Assembly: GCA_050742155.1 (NCBI GenBank)
Contig: JBOGFC010000046.1
Coordinates: 1-21,918 of the forward strand
DNA length: 21,918 bases
Source of the DNA: JBOGFC01 sp050742155
Lineage (GTDB): Bacteria; Actinomycetota; Acidimicrobiia; Spongiisociales; JALYHC01
Direction of reading: 5' to 3'
The notes under the pieces were generated by a model. That model worked only from the letters and a program-made list of their open reading frames with translations. It was not told where the DNA came from and did not search any database. A program made the position numbers and the translations under genes. How positions within the stretch are numbered: the first letter of the stretch is position 1; each line of letters starts with the position of its first letter. This document shows positions 13,955-20,824 of the stretch, one piece after another.

Positions 13955-14254
13955 TCACGATCGGACGTCGGCGATCACCTCGTACCAGGAGGTCTGGTCG
14001 GGTCCTTCTTGGAGGCCTTCCAGGCGCCGGCGGGTCTCTAGGAAGGTCTCGTCCTCGTGCCAGGCCTCCCAGTCGGCCCGGGTGTGCCATGTGCCGATGA
14101 TCACCCGGCGGTTGGGCCCGTCGAGGGGGATGAGCAGCTGGGCGCCCACCCATCCGGCCCGCTGCTTGGCGGTCATGAGGCGTTGCGCCATCGCCTCGTC
14201 CCACTCCGGCTCGGACCCTTCCATCAGGGTGACGTGGGTCACCACGGTCATCAC
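13955..14254 (-). CDS. antibiotic biosynthesis monooxygenase (ABM) domain protein
   Basis: A 99-residue single ABM domain of the dimeric alpha/beta type: VVTHVTLMEGSEPEWDEAM, GWVGAQLLIPLDGPNRRVI, and IGTWHTRADWEAWHEDETF with its WxxWH pattern. Members are cofactor-free monooxygenases, heme-degrading enzymes or ligand binders; the substrate here is not evident. The start GTG 14254 overlaps the TGA of the MpaB gene (GTGA, 4 nt), indicating translational coupling. AAAGGAGGTG, a complete anti-16S match, lies 8 nt upstream inside the preceding gene. ATG 14251 is an alternative. Confidence 0.82.
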   Translation of the reverse strand: MMTVVTHVTLMEGSEPEWDEAMAQRLMTAKQRAGWVGAQLLIPLDGPNRRVIIGTWHTRADWEAWHEDETFLETRRRLEGLQEGPDQTSWYEVIADVRS

Positions 14255-15069
14255 CGGCCGGCCACCTCCTTTGCCCCGACCTTACCGATCGGGGATCCAC
14301 CCCGGTCATGGAACGTGCCCGCCAGGTCGAGCAGGGGAAGCTCCCGGATCGCCCTTGGGAGGAAGCGGAGCAGGGAAATGCTCCTGCGGAGCGGTGCAGC
14401 CGCCCGGCGGTCGAAGCGGAGCCGGTAGGCGAGCCTCAGAGGCGCCGGAAGCAGGTCGGCGGTGATGAGGCGCAGCGGCGAGTAAGCCAGCTTGCCTGCG
14501 GCCGGCCAGGGCGGGAAGAGAAACGAGCTTGCCAGACTTCGGGCCTGGTCGCCCACCTCGAGTTGGGGGATCTGGCCCTCGACATAGATCGAGAACTCCT
14601 CCACGTCCCGCGGGGTCAGCCGGTCAGGGATGCCGAGGGCCCCGGCCAGCCGCCGGCTCTCCTGGTAGTAGCGGGCCCGCTCCTCGGGCCCGAAGCGCCT
14701 TAGGTATCTCCGATCGAGGATCAGCACCGTGTCGATCAGCGTGGCGAAGACCCACAACCTGAGCTCCGAGTCCCGTGCGTCGTACGCCACCCCGGAGGGG
14801 GATACCCCTCGCACCGCCACATGGGCGGCCTCCATGGACTCGAGGGCGGCCCGAGCCTGCTCGGGCCGACCGACCGCCACCGCCCACATCGCTTCCATCG
14901 TCCGGTGGAGACGGCCGAAAGCATCCCGTTCGTGCCCGGAGTGCTCGGCCACCCCGGCCGCCACGAGGGGATCGGCCAGCTGCATGAGCAGGGCCCGCGG
15001 TCCCCCCAGGAGGTAGACCCATTCCTGGAAGACGTGCCATGACAGGTCCTGCGGTCCGTAGAGGCTCAT
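14251..15069 (-). CDS. oxygenase MpaB family protein (DUF2236)
   Basis: A 272-residue protein of the DUF2236/MpaB family, which includes heme-dependent rubber oxygenases and MpaB-type oxidative cleavage enzymes. Recognisable parts are WVYLLGGPRALLMQLADPLV (~17-36), EHSGHERDAFGRLHRTM (~42-58), AAHVAVRG with the conserved His, and ARDSELRLWVFATLIDT. In the last motif most relatives, as I remember them, have WVHATL, so a Phe replaces a usually conserved His. Start ATG 15069 overlaps the TGA of the histidine phosphatase gene (ATGA), and its own stop overlaps the ABM start (GTGA), so three genes are translationally coupled. Substrate unknown. Confidence 0.82.
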   Translation of the reverse strand: MSLYGPQDLSWHVFQEWVYLLGGPRALLMQLADPLVAAGVAEHSGHERDAFGRLHRTMEAMWAVAVGRPEQARAALESMEAAHVAVRGVSPSGVAYDARDSELRLWVFATLIDTVLILDRRYLRRFGPEERARYYQESRRLAGALGIPDRLTPRDVEEFSIYVEGQIPQLEVGDQARSLASSFLFPPWPAAGKLAYSPLRLITADLLPAPLRLAYRLRFDRRAAAPLRRSISLLRFLPRAIRELPLLDLAGTFHDRGGSPIGKVGAKEVAGR

Positions 15070-15587
15070 GGCAAGGGCTCCACTCGGAAGCCGTCGGGTT
15101 CGAGCACCACCAGGGCGCCTTCGCCCTTCGACATCGACCGGACCACTTCACCGGTCAACCCCAACACGGCTGCCTCGTTGGTGGGGCTGTGACCGACCGC
15201 CAGCGCTCGTTCCTCATCGCCGATCAGCTCGAAGACCCGGTACAGGGCGACCCCGAGAGCCGCCGAGTCCTCCTCCACCAGACGAGGGGCCACCCGGCGT
15301 AAGGCATCGAGCTCTCCGCTGCCCGCCTCCTGGTAGGCAGAGCGCCACTCGTGCTCGCGCTCCGAGCGGAGGCCCTCTTCGACGATCACCCCGCCGGGGA
15401 CCTCCTCACCCAGTCCGGCCAGAAAGCAGGCCAGTGTCTGGGTCGACCGCTGGGCGCCGGAAGAAACCATGACTCGATAGTCTCCGGTCAGCTTGTGGCC
15501 GATCTCCAGGGCACGGCGAACGCCTCCTTCGGTGAGCCGGTCGCCCTCGTTGTCGGTGTGCCTCCTCAGCTCGACGTACTTGGCCAT
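15066..15587 (-). CDS. histidine phosphatase family protein (SixA-like)
   Basis: A 173-residue member of the histidine phosphatase superfamily with the phospho-accepting His in ELRRHTDNEG (Arg9-His10), the second arginine in VSSGAQRSTQT (Arg47), an acidic EREHEWRS region, and the late histidine in AVGHSPTNEA (His133). The usual RHG is RHT here. The short length and lack of insertions match SixA-like phosphohistidine or small-molecule phosphatases. ATG 15587 follows AAAGGAG by 4 nt. It lies 14 nt after the DUF72 stop and overlaps the MpaB gene by 4 nt (ATGA). Confidence 0.85.
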   Translation of the reverse strand: MAKYVELRRHTDNEGDRLTEGGVRRALEIGHKLTGDYRVMVSSGAQRSTQTLACFLAGLGEEVPGGVIVEEGLRSEREHEWRSAYQEAGSGELDALRRVAPRLVEEDSAALGVALYRVFELIGDEERALAVGHSPTNEAAVLGLTGEVVRSMSKGEGALVVLEPDGFRVEPLP

Positions 15588-15601
15588 CTCGCTCCTTTAC
15601 C

Positions 15602-16342
15602 CTAGGGCCACTCCACGGCCGCCTCTCCCAGCAGCTCGATGAGCCGCCGGGCGTTCTTGGGGGCGTGGGCGCGGGCGTCGTTGTTGAAATACACGTACCC
15701 GTCCTTGTCGTCGGCGGCCTTGGCGAGAAAGTCCGCCCAGGGCTGTAGCTCCGCCTCGTTGTAGTCATGTGCGAACCCACTGGTGAGCCCATGGAAGCGG
15801 GCGTAGACGAAGTCGGCGGTCATCGTGAAGTCTCGCGGCATCTGCTGGGAGCTGATGGAGACGCAGGCCACCCGGCGCTCGCCGAGCACCTCAAAGGTCC
15901 GGTCATGGAGCCAGGACGGGTGCCGAAACTCCACGGCATGGCGCACGCCGGCCGGGAGAAGTCGGAGGAATGACTCCAGCCGCCCCACGTCCCGTTCCAG
16001 GTCCGGGGGAAGCTGCCAGAGGATGGCCCCCAGATGGGCCTTCAGGCCGGTGACGCGATCCAGGTAGGTCTCCAGCTCGCCGGCGCAGTCGGCCAGCCGG
16101 CGAAAGTGCGTGATGAGCCGGCTGCCCTTGGTGGCGTAGCGGAAGCGGTCGGGGACCTGATCGTGCCACCTGCAGATCGTCTTGGCCGTGGGCAGGCGAT
16201 AAAAGCTGTAGTTGACCTCGACGGTGGGGAACTGCCTTAGGTAATGCTCGAACCAGCGGGACTTGGGGAGGTTCTCGGGGTAGAAGGTCTGATCCCAGTG
16301 CTGGTAGGACCAGCCGCTGGTGCCAACGGCGATCGTGCCCAC
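15602..16342 (-). CDS. DUF72 family (YecE-like) protein
   Basis: A 246-residue TIM-barrel-like DUF72 protein. Characteristic segments are TIAVGTSGWSYQHW (start), FPTVEVNYSFYRLPTAKT (~38-55), RFRYATKGSRLITH (~66-79), LGAILWQLPPDLERD, VRHAVEFRHPSW, DFVYARFHG, and DGYVYFNNDARAHAPKNA at the end. The biochemical role is unproven; the family has been linked to nucleic-acid or Fe-S-related repair contexts only by neighbourhood. Start GTG 16342 has GGAG 5 nt upstream and overlaps by one base the TAG that ends the Nei-type remnant (TAGTG). A longer frame to 16432 is the out-of-frame shadow of that zinc finger. Confidence 0.85.
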   Translation of the reverse strand: MGTIAVGTSGWSYQHWDQTFYPENLPKSRWFEHYLRQFPTVEVNYSFYRLPTAKTICRWHDQVPDRFRYATKGSRLITHFRRLADCAGELETYLDRVTGLKAHLGAILWQLPPDLERDVGRLESFLRLLPAGVRHAVEFRHPSWLHDRTFEVLGERRVACVSISSQQMPRDFTMTADFVYARFHGLTSGFAHDYNEAELQPWADFLAKAADDKDGYVYFNNDARAHAPKNARRLIELLGEAAVEWP

Positions 16343-16440
16343 TAGTGCTCCGTCCGGCGGCAACCGGGACACCAGCGGCTGGTGCGCCCGCTCATCTCGG
16401 TGGTGCGAAGCTGCTCTCCGCAGCGGGGGCATCGTCCTTC
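16342..16440 (-). pseudogene. C-terminal zinc finger of an Fpg/Nei-type DNA glycosylase (remnant)
   Basis: In one frame the minus strand encodes EGRCPRCGEQLRTTEMSGRT then SRWCPGCRRTEH and TAG (16344-16342). The spacing C-x2-C-x16-C-x2-C with WCP is the FPG/IleRS zinc finger that closes Fpg and Nei base-excision glycosylases. The rest of the enzyme (N-terminal catalytic Pro, H2TH domain) is absent: upstream sequence in this frame soon loses similarity and merges with the LigD-polymerase stub. Its stop overlaps the DUF72 start by one base, so the original gene was probably translationally coupled to DUF72. Confidence 0.7.
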
Positions 16441-16829
16441 GTCACGGTGGGGAGTGAGCCACGGTGGTCGACGAGGCTCAACCACACGCTCAACCACACG
16501 TGGGGGGTGAGGCAGGCCTGGTCGGTCAGGTTGACCAGGGTGCGGGCCTCATCGCAGACCAGGTGGGTGACCCGTCCCCCTTCCTTCGGGACCGTCACCC
16601 CTCTCACCCAGTCCCAGAAGTAGTCCGGCGCTTCCTTCTGGAAGAAGCTCTCCCCGCCGAGGCCGTCGGGAAAACGGTGCATGCTGAGGGGACGGTCCTC
16701 GAGGTGGGGCAGCATGACCTCCGCCACCCGACGGTAGCAGTCCACCACCTCGCCCTCCGTGATGCCCTCCCCGGGGTGGAAGACCTTGTCCGGGTTGGAC
16801 ACCTCGATGGCGCGGGAGTCCTTGGTCAT
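16392..16829 (-). pseudogene. ligD: 5' stub of a LigD primase-polymerase gene, fused out of frame to the Nei remnant
   Basis: From ATG 16829 (GGGGAGGAGG upstream) the frame reads MTKDSRAIEVSNPDKVFHPG, VVDCYRRVAEVMLPHL, RPLSMHRFPDGLGGESFFQK, EAPDYFWDWVRGVTVPKEGG and VNLTDQACLTPHVWLS. This is the N-terminal third of the LigD-type polymerase domain, which fills gaps at DNA ends with nucleotides. After residue ~110, inside a 12-bp tandem repeat, similarity ends; the catalytic Asp motif and C-terminal two thirds are missing. The frame then reads through the Nei zinc-finger DNA in the wrong phase and stops at 16392. It is the first gene of the repair cluster, divergent from msrB (46-bp gap). Confidence 0.75.
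16476..16499. repeat. perfect 12-bp tandem duplication at the LigD/Nei junction
   Basis: GCTCAACCACAC occurs twice head to tail (16476-16487 and 16488-16499). In the LigD frame it duplicates Val-Trp-Leu-Ser. It lies exactly where similarity to LigD polymerase ends, so it may mark the deletion or joining point. Confidence 0.85.
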
Positions 16830-16861
16830 GACCTCCTCCCCACTTACCCGGAAGCTCCTTC

Positions 16862-16867
16862 TAGCAT
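16862..16867 (+). promoter_or_regulatory. probable -10 box of a leaderless msrB mRNA
   Basis: TAGCAT is followed by 8 nt and then ATG 16876, with no Shine-Dalgarno sequence in between. The same hexamer at a similar distance precedes the NIF3 gene. Confidence 0.4.
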
Positions 16868-16875
16868 GCGCGCCT

Positions 16876-17268
16876 ATGCGAGAGGTGGCCAAGACCGAGG
16901 AGGAGTGGCAAGAGCTGCTCAGCCCCGAGCAGTACGAGGTGTTGCGTGGCAAGGGGACTGAGCCTCCCTTCAGCGGGGAGTACGTCTATACCAAGGAGGA
17001 CGGGATGTACCGGTGTGCCGCCTGCCGGGCCGAGCTGTTCAGTTCCGCCACCAAGTTCGACTCCGGCACGGGTTGGCCCAGCTTCACCGAGCCGGCGGTG
17101 GCGGCCAACGTCGAGGTGCGGCCCGACTACAGCGACGGCATGGTCCGCACCGAGGTGCTCTGCCGGCGCTGCGGCTCGCACCTGGGACACGTGTTCCCCG
17201 ACGGGCCGGCCCCCACCGGCCAGCGCTACTGCATCAACTCGCTGGCTCTCGACCTGCAACCCACTTAG
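16876..17268 (+). CDS. msrB: peptide-methionine (R)-S-oxide reductase
   Basis: A 130-residue MsrB, which reduces methionine-R-sulfoxide in damaged proteins. It starts MREVAKTEEEWQELLSPEQY. The zinc site is made by Cys47/Cys50 (YRCAACRAELF) and Cys96/Cys99 (VLCRRCGSHLGHVFPDG). The signature FDSGTGWPSF is at ~61-70 and the catalytic cysteine is Cys119 in RYCINSLALDL. Length and motifs are complete. ATG 16876 follows a TAGCAT box by 8 nt, so it is probably leaderless. It is convergent with the sigma gene; the two stop codons share bases (TTAG at 17265-17268 gives TAA on one strand and TAG on the other). Confidence 0.96.
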   Translation: MREVAKTEEEWQELLSPEQYEVLRGKGTEPPFSGEYVYTKEDGMYRCAACRAELFSSATKFDSGTGWPSFTEPAVAANVEVRPDYSDGMVRTEVLCRRCGSHLGHVFPDGPAPTGQRYCINSLALDLQPT

Positions 17269-18005
17269 GGCTCACCGAGGCGCTGGCGGAGGGTCTTCAT
17301 GGCCCGCCCGTGCAGCTGGCAGATGCGAGACTCGGAGAGCCCCACCACCTCGCCGATCTCCGCGAGGTTCAGACCCTCGTAGTAGTACAGCGTGACGATG
17401 ACCCGCTCCCGGTCGGGGAGCGTACCGATCGCCTGACGGAGCTGCAGGCGGACGTCGGGATCCACCGCCCGAGGGTCCTGCACCACGTCGGCCAAGGTGA
17501 GGGAACGATCCTCGCTGGAGGCGAGCCCCGCGTCGAGCGAGGCGAACCCCATCGCTGTCGAGTCGAGCATCACCTGACCCAAGCGCTCCTCCGAGATCCC
17601 CATGCTCTCCGCCACTTCCTCGTCGGTCGGGGACCGTCCCAGCTCTTGGCCGAGCCGGCCGATGGTGCGGTCGACCGCCTTGGCCTGGTCCCGGACACTG
17701 CGGGGCAGCCAGTCCAGCGAGCGGAGCTCGTCGAGCATGGCACCCTTGATGCGGGGGATGGCGAAGGTCTCAAAGCGGAATCCCCGCTCAGGCTCGAAGC
17801 GCTCGATGGCATCGATCAGCCCGAAGAGGCCGTGGGAGATGAGGTCCTCGCGGTCCACATGGCGGGGGAGTCCGGCCCCCACCCGCCCGGCGACGTACTT
17901 GACGACCGGAGAGTAGAAGAGGATCAGACCTTCCCGCGCCTTGGAGTCACCGGTCGACCGGAACCTCTCCCACAAGTCTCCGACCCCGGCCGGAGGCTCG
18001 GTCAC
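17265..18005 (-). CDS. RNA polymerase sigma factor, WhiG/FliA (sigma-28) type
   Basis: A 246-residue alternative sigma factor. Region 2 includes LILFYSPVVKYVAGRVGAGL, DREDLISHGLFGLIDAIERF and RGFRFETFAIPRIKGAMLDE. Region 3 includes LGRSPTDEEVAESMGISEE. Region 4 includes LPDRERVIVTLYYYEGLNLA and the helix-turn-helix EIGEVVGLSESRICQLHGRA. The order and sequence match the WhiG/FliA group that drives motility genes or, in sporulating actinomycetes, aerial-hypha development. No anti-sigma gene is adjacent. The start GTG 18005 overlaps the TGA of the ArsR gene (GTGA), so its translation is coupled to a metal- or redox-type repressor, an unusual partner. Confidence 0.93.
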   Translation of the reverse strand: MTEPPAGVGDLWERFRSTGDSKAREGLILFYSPVVKYVAGRVGAGLPRHVDREDLISHGLFGLIDAIERFEPERGFRFETFAIPRIKGAMLDELRSLDWLPRSVRDQAKAVDRTIGRLGQELGRSPTDEEVAESMGISEERLGQVMLDSTAMGFASLDAGLASSEDRSLTLADVVQDPRAVDPDVRLQLRQAIGTLPDRERVIVTLYYYEGLNLAEIGEVVGLSESRICQLHGRAMKTLRQRLGEP

Positions 18006-18334
18006 CCTGACCGGGCCCACTCGCCGAGGGCGGCTCGCAGCTCGTCGAGGCGGGACGGGCGGACCGAGTAGTACGCCCACCTCCCCGATTGCTCCCGGTC
18101 GAGGAGCCCGGCCTCCATGAGCACCCTCAGGTGGTGGCTCACGGTCGGTTGGCTCAAGGGCAGGTGCTCCTCCAGGTCGCAGACGCACACCGGGCGCCCG
18201 GCGGCGGCCAGCACCTGCACGAGGGCGGCTCGATGGGGGTCGCCGAGGGCCTTGAAGGCGGTCGCCAGCTCCTCGGTGAGCTCAGCATCGAGCGGCTCCA
18301 CCTCCAGCGCCCGGCAGCAGGCTTTGACGGTCAT
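18002..18334 (-). CDS. ArsR/SmtB-family winged-helix repressor
   Basis: A 110-residue ArsR-type regulator with FKALGDPHRAALVQVLAAAG (~27-46), the metal-binding signature PVCVCDLEEHL (Cys50, Cys52), the recognition helix SQPTVSHHLRVLMEAG (~61-76) and a wing. An extra Cys pair (Cys6, Cys7) lies at the N-terminus. The CVCDL signature is that of arsenite/antimonite-sensing ArsR proteins, which leave DNA when thiols bind metalloid. ATG 18334 has GAGGAAG nearby. The short divergent region 18335-18390 to the NIF3 gene contains an 8-bp palindrome TCGATCGA (18343-18350) that could be part of an operator. It is the first gene of a two-gene unit with the sigma factor. Confidence 0.9.
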   Translation of the reverse strand: MTVKACCRALEVEPLDAELTEELATAFKALGDPHRAALVQVLAAAGRPVCVCDLEEHLPLSQPTVSHHLRVLMEAGLLDREQSGRWAYYSVRPSRLDELRAALGEWARSG

Positions 18335-18375
18335 GCTCTTCCTCGATCGACCAGGGTCAATGTACTAGGGCGGGT

Positions 18376-18381
18376 TAGCAT
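18376..18381 (+). promoter_or_regulatory. probable -10 box of a leaderless NIF3 mRNA
   Basis: GTTAGCAT precedes ATG 18391; TAGCAT ends 9 nt before the start and no Shine-Dalgarno sequence is seen. The same hexamer precedes msrB. Confidence 0.4.
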
Positions 18382-18390
18382 CTTCGGTCC

Positions 18391-19488
18391 ATGACCGACC
18401 GGCCTTCCATCGCCCAGCTGCTCATCGCCCTGGGACGAATGGCTCCCTGGGACAAGGCGGCTCCCTGGGATCCGGTCGGCCTGCAGCTCGGCGACCCGGC
18501 CGCTCCGGCGGTCCGGGTGGCGGTCTGCCATGAGGTGACCGATCCGGTGCTGGAGGTCGTGGAGTCTGACCGGCCCGACCTCCTGGTCAGCTATCACCCG
18601 CTGCTCTTCCGGCCCACCACCCGGCTGGTGGCCGGCCGCTCGCCTTCAGGGCGCGCCCTGCGCCTGGTGCGGTGCGGGGTGGGCCTGGCCGTGGCCCACA
18701 CCAACTTCGACGTGGCCCCCGGCGGAGCAGCCGACGCCCTGGCCGAGGCACTCATGCTCGCCGAGGTAGCCGGTTTCGGTCCTCTCGAAGGCCCGGACTC
18801 GGTGAAGGTGGTCACCTTCGTCCCGGCCGAGGCGGCCGACCGGGTAGCGGATCGCATGGCGGCGGCCGGCGCGGGGGTGATCGGCAACTACACCCACTGC
18901 TCGTTCCGCACCGCGGGGACCGGCACCTTCTTCGCCGGGGAAGGGGCGACGCCCGTGGCGGGGCAGGGAGGGACGCTCAACCGGGAGGCAGAGGTCCGTC
19001 TGGAGATGGTCGCTCCCCGTTCCCGGGAGGCGGCGGTGGTGGAGGCGTTGCTGGCCGGCCATCCCTACGAGGAGCCGGCCTATGACGTCTACGACCGGCG
19101 TGGGGAGGCGGGCATGCTGGGCAGGATCGGCCGGCCCCCGGTCGGGGCCACGCTCGACTCCCTGGCCGAGCTGGTGGCCGAGCGCCTGGGGGCCGATGGG
19201 ATGCGGACGGCGGGAGATCCCCGTAGGGAGCTCATCCGGGTGGCGGTGGTGCCCGGATCGGGCGCCCAGTTCCTGGCCGAAGCGGCCGGCCTCGGTGCCG
19301 ACCTGATGGTCACGGGTGACGTCTCCCACCATCAGGCGGCGGAGGCCCTCGACCAGGGCCTGGCGGTGATCGACCCGGGCCACGTCGCCAGTGAGCGACC
19401 CGGCGTACAGCGGCTCTACGCGGCCGTGGCCAAGGTGGCGCCCGAGGCCGTCGACCTCACCCACCTGGACCCGAGCCCCTTCGCGTGA
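18391..19488 (+). CDS. NIF3/DUF34 family dinuclear-metal protein
   Basis: A 365-residue protein of the NIF3 family (also labelled GTP cyclohydrolase I type 2 / YbgI-like). The metal ligands are visible: LVSYHPLLFRPT (His69), VAHTNFDVAP (His103, Asp107) and, near the end, VTGDVSHHQAAEAL and DPGHVASERPG. Between the halves (~residues 125-235) is the extra CutA/PII-like domain of longer family members (KVVTFVPAEAADRVADRM, GNYTHCSF). The family's role is unsettled; hydrolase or metabolite-repair functions have been proposed. It begins the plus-strand run NIF3, zinc ribbon, RNase H, conserved in Actinobacteria. Its TGA overlaps the next ATG (TGATG). Confidence 0.93.
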   Translation: MTDRPSIAQLLIALGRMAPWDKAAPWDPVGLQLGDPAAPAVRVAVCHEVTDPVLEVVESDRPDLLVSYHPLLFRPTTRLVAGRSPSGRALRLVRCGVGLAVAHTNFDVAPGGAADALAEALMLAEVAGFGPLEGPDSVKVVTFVPAEAADRVADRMAAAGAGVIGNYTHCSFRTAGTGTFFAGEGATPVAGQGGTLNREAEVRLEMVAPRSREAAVVEALLAGHPYEEPAYDVYDRRGEAGMLGRIGRPPVGATLDSLAELVAERLGADGMRTAGDPRRELIRVAVVPGSGAQFLAEAAGLGADLMVTGDVSHHQAAEALDQGLAVIDPGHVASERPGVQRLYAAVAKVAPEAVDLTHLDPSPFA

Positions 19489-20201
19489 TGGAAGAGCTCG
19501 ACGGCCTGGCCGACCTGCTGGATCTGCAGGGGGTCGACTCCGAGATCGACCGCCTTCTCCAGCGGCGCCAGTCGCTTCCCGAGCTGGAGGCGTATCGGGC
19601 CGCCAACCGGACGGCGGAGGGCCTCGATGCCCAGGTGCGGGAAGTGGAGGCCCTGCTCGAAGAGGGACGGCTCGACATCGACAAGGGCGAGGGTGAGCTG
19701 CAGCTGGTCGAGCAGAAGGTGGAGGTCGAGGAGCGGCGCCTGTTCGCCGGCGGGCTGAGCGCCCGGGAAACCGAGCACCTTCGCCTGGAAGTAGAGATGC
19801 TCCGGCGCCGCCAGAGCGAGATGGAGGACCAGGTCCTCGAGCACCTGGACCGGCGCGACCAACTGGAAGAGCAGGCAGGGGCCATGCGGGCCGAGCTCGA
19901 GACGGCTCGGGCGGAGGAGCGCCGCCTGGAGGAGATCATCTCTGCCGAGTGGCGCGCCATCGACGCCGAGATCGGCCGTCAGGAAGCCCGCAAGAAAGAC
20001 ATCGTCCCCCTCATCCCCGATGGGCTCTTGGGGCTCTATGAGGAGCTCCGCCAGACCAAAGAGGGCGTGGCGGTGGGCCGGCTGGCGGAAGGGACCTGCG
20101 GGGGCTGTCACTTGCGGCTGTCGGCGGCCGAGCAGTTCGAGGTGCTGCGGGACTCACCCCCTCGGTGCCTGCACTGCCGGCGCATCCTGGTGCCGCAGTG
20201 A
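19488..20201 (+). CDS. coiled-coil protein with C4-type zinc ribbon (DUF164/CT398-like)
   Basis: A 237-residue protein. Residues ~10-175 form a long, charged coiled-coil hairpin (LLDLQGVDSEIDRLLQRRQ, VEALLEEGRLDIDKGEGELQ, EMEDQVLEHLDRRDQLEEQA). The C-terminus is a zinc ribbon: CGGCHLRLSAAE … PRCLHCRRILV (two CxxC pairs). Family members are thought to be nucleic-acid-binding or chaperone-like, but no function is firm. ATG 19488 overlaps the NIF3 stop by one base, and the stop overlaps the RNase H GTG start (GTGA), so it is translationally coupled on both sides. Confidence 0.92.
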   Translation: MEELDGLADLLDLQGVDSEIDRLLQRRQSLPELEAYRAANRTAEGLDAQVREVEALLEEGRLDIDKGEGELQLVEQKVEVEERRLFAGGLSARETEHLRLEVEMLRRRQSEMEDQVLEHLDRRDQLEEQAGAMRAELETARAEERRLEEIISAEWRAIDAEIGRQEARKKDIVPLIPDGLLGLYEELRQTKEGVAVGRLAEGTCGGCHLRLSAAEQFEVLRDSPPRCLHCRRILVPQ

Positions 20202-20824
20202 AGCGGCGCTTGGTGCTCTACACGGACGGGGCGGCCCGGGGGAATCCGGGCCCGGCCGGGGTGGGGGCGGTGCTCTACCAAGAGGGCGAAGGCCGGCCGG
20301 TTCGACTGGACGAGGTGAGCCGGGCCATCGGGACCGCCACCAACAACGTGGCCGAATACCAGGCCCTCCTCGACGGCCTGGCGGTGGCGGAGCGGTTCGC
20401 CCCCGACGAGCTGGTGGTGCGTGCCGACAGCCAGCTCCTGGTCCGCCAGATCACCGGGTACTACCGCGTGAAGGCGCCCGGCCTCCGGGCCCTACACGGG
20501 GAGGCGGTCCGCCGGCTGGCCCGCTTCCCGAAGGTGCGGATCGAGCACGTGCCCCGGGAGCGCAATGCCGAGGCCGATGCCCTGGCCAACGCGGCCCTGG
20601 ACCTGCCAATGGGCGACCCGTCGCCTAGCCGCCGGGCCCCCCCAGAGGAAGCGGGGGGTTTGGGGGGCCATGGTGGCCCCGGACCCGCGGCCGCCAGCGA
20701 CCCGTCGCCTAGCCGCCGGGCCCCCCAAGAGGAAGCGGGGGGTTTGGGGGGCCATGGTGGCCCCGGACCGGCGGCCGCCAGTGACCCGTCGCCCCGCCGC
20801 CGGGCCCCCCAAGGGGAAAGATGA
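20198..20824 (+). CDS. RNase H-like protein (RNase HI fold) with repetitive C-terminal tail
   Basis: A 208-residue protein. Residues 1-136 form an RNase HI-type domain that cleaves RNA in RNA-DNA hybrids. The four acidic residues are present: Asp10 (LYTDGAARGNPGPAG), Glu53 (NNVAEYQALLDGL), Asp77 (VVRADSQLLV) and Asp127 (ERNAEADALAN). In many Actinobacteria this domain is followed by an acid-phosphatase-like CobC domain. Here it is followed by a ~70-residue low-complexity tail made by 2.4 copies of an 84-bp DNA repeat (DPSPSRRAP…GGLGGHGGPGPAAAS), probably not functional protein. Start GTG 20198 overlaps the zinc-ribbon stop (GTGA); its TGA overlaps the next ATG (ATGA). Confidence 0.92.
   Translation: MKRRLVLYTDGAARGNPGPAGVGAVLYQEGEGRPVRLDEVSRAIGTATNNVAEYQALLDGLAVAERFAPDELVVRADSQLLVRQITGYYRVKAPGLRALHGEAVRRLARFPKVRIEHVPRERNAEADALANAALDLPMGDPSPSRRAPPEEAGGLGGHGGPGPAAASDPSPSRRAPQEEAGGLGGHGGPGPAAASDPSPRRRAPQGER
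20615..20820. repeat. 84-bp tandem repeat, about 2.4 copies, each full copy with an inner palindrome
   Basis: Copies begin at 20615, 20699 and 20783 (the third is cut short). The first two differ at very few bases. Each full copy holds GGGGCCATGGTGGCCCC, an inverted repeat with 7-bp arms, next to G-runs and C-runs. The unit length is a multiple of three, so the rnhA frame stays open. The array ends one base before the start codon of the next gene. It looks like a dispersed palindromic (REP-like) element that grew at the gene's end. Confidence 0.9.

Noticed and set aside
16342..16432. Longer N-terminus for the DUF72 protein starting at 16432
   Set aside because: Those codons are the out-of-frame reading of the Nei-type zinc finger; GTG 16342 has a ribosome site and matches the family start.
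20615..20820. Tandem repeats considered as a CRISPR array
   Set aside because: The 84-bp units are head-to-tail without unique spacers, and no cas genes are present.
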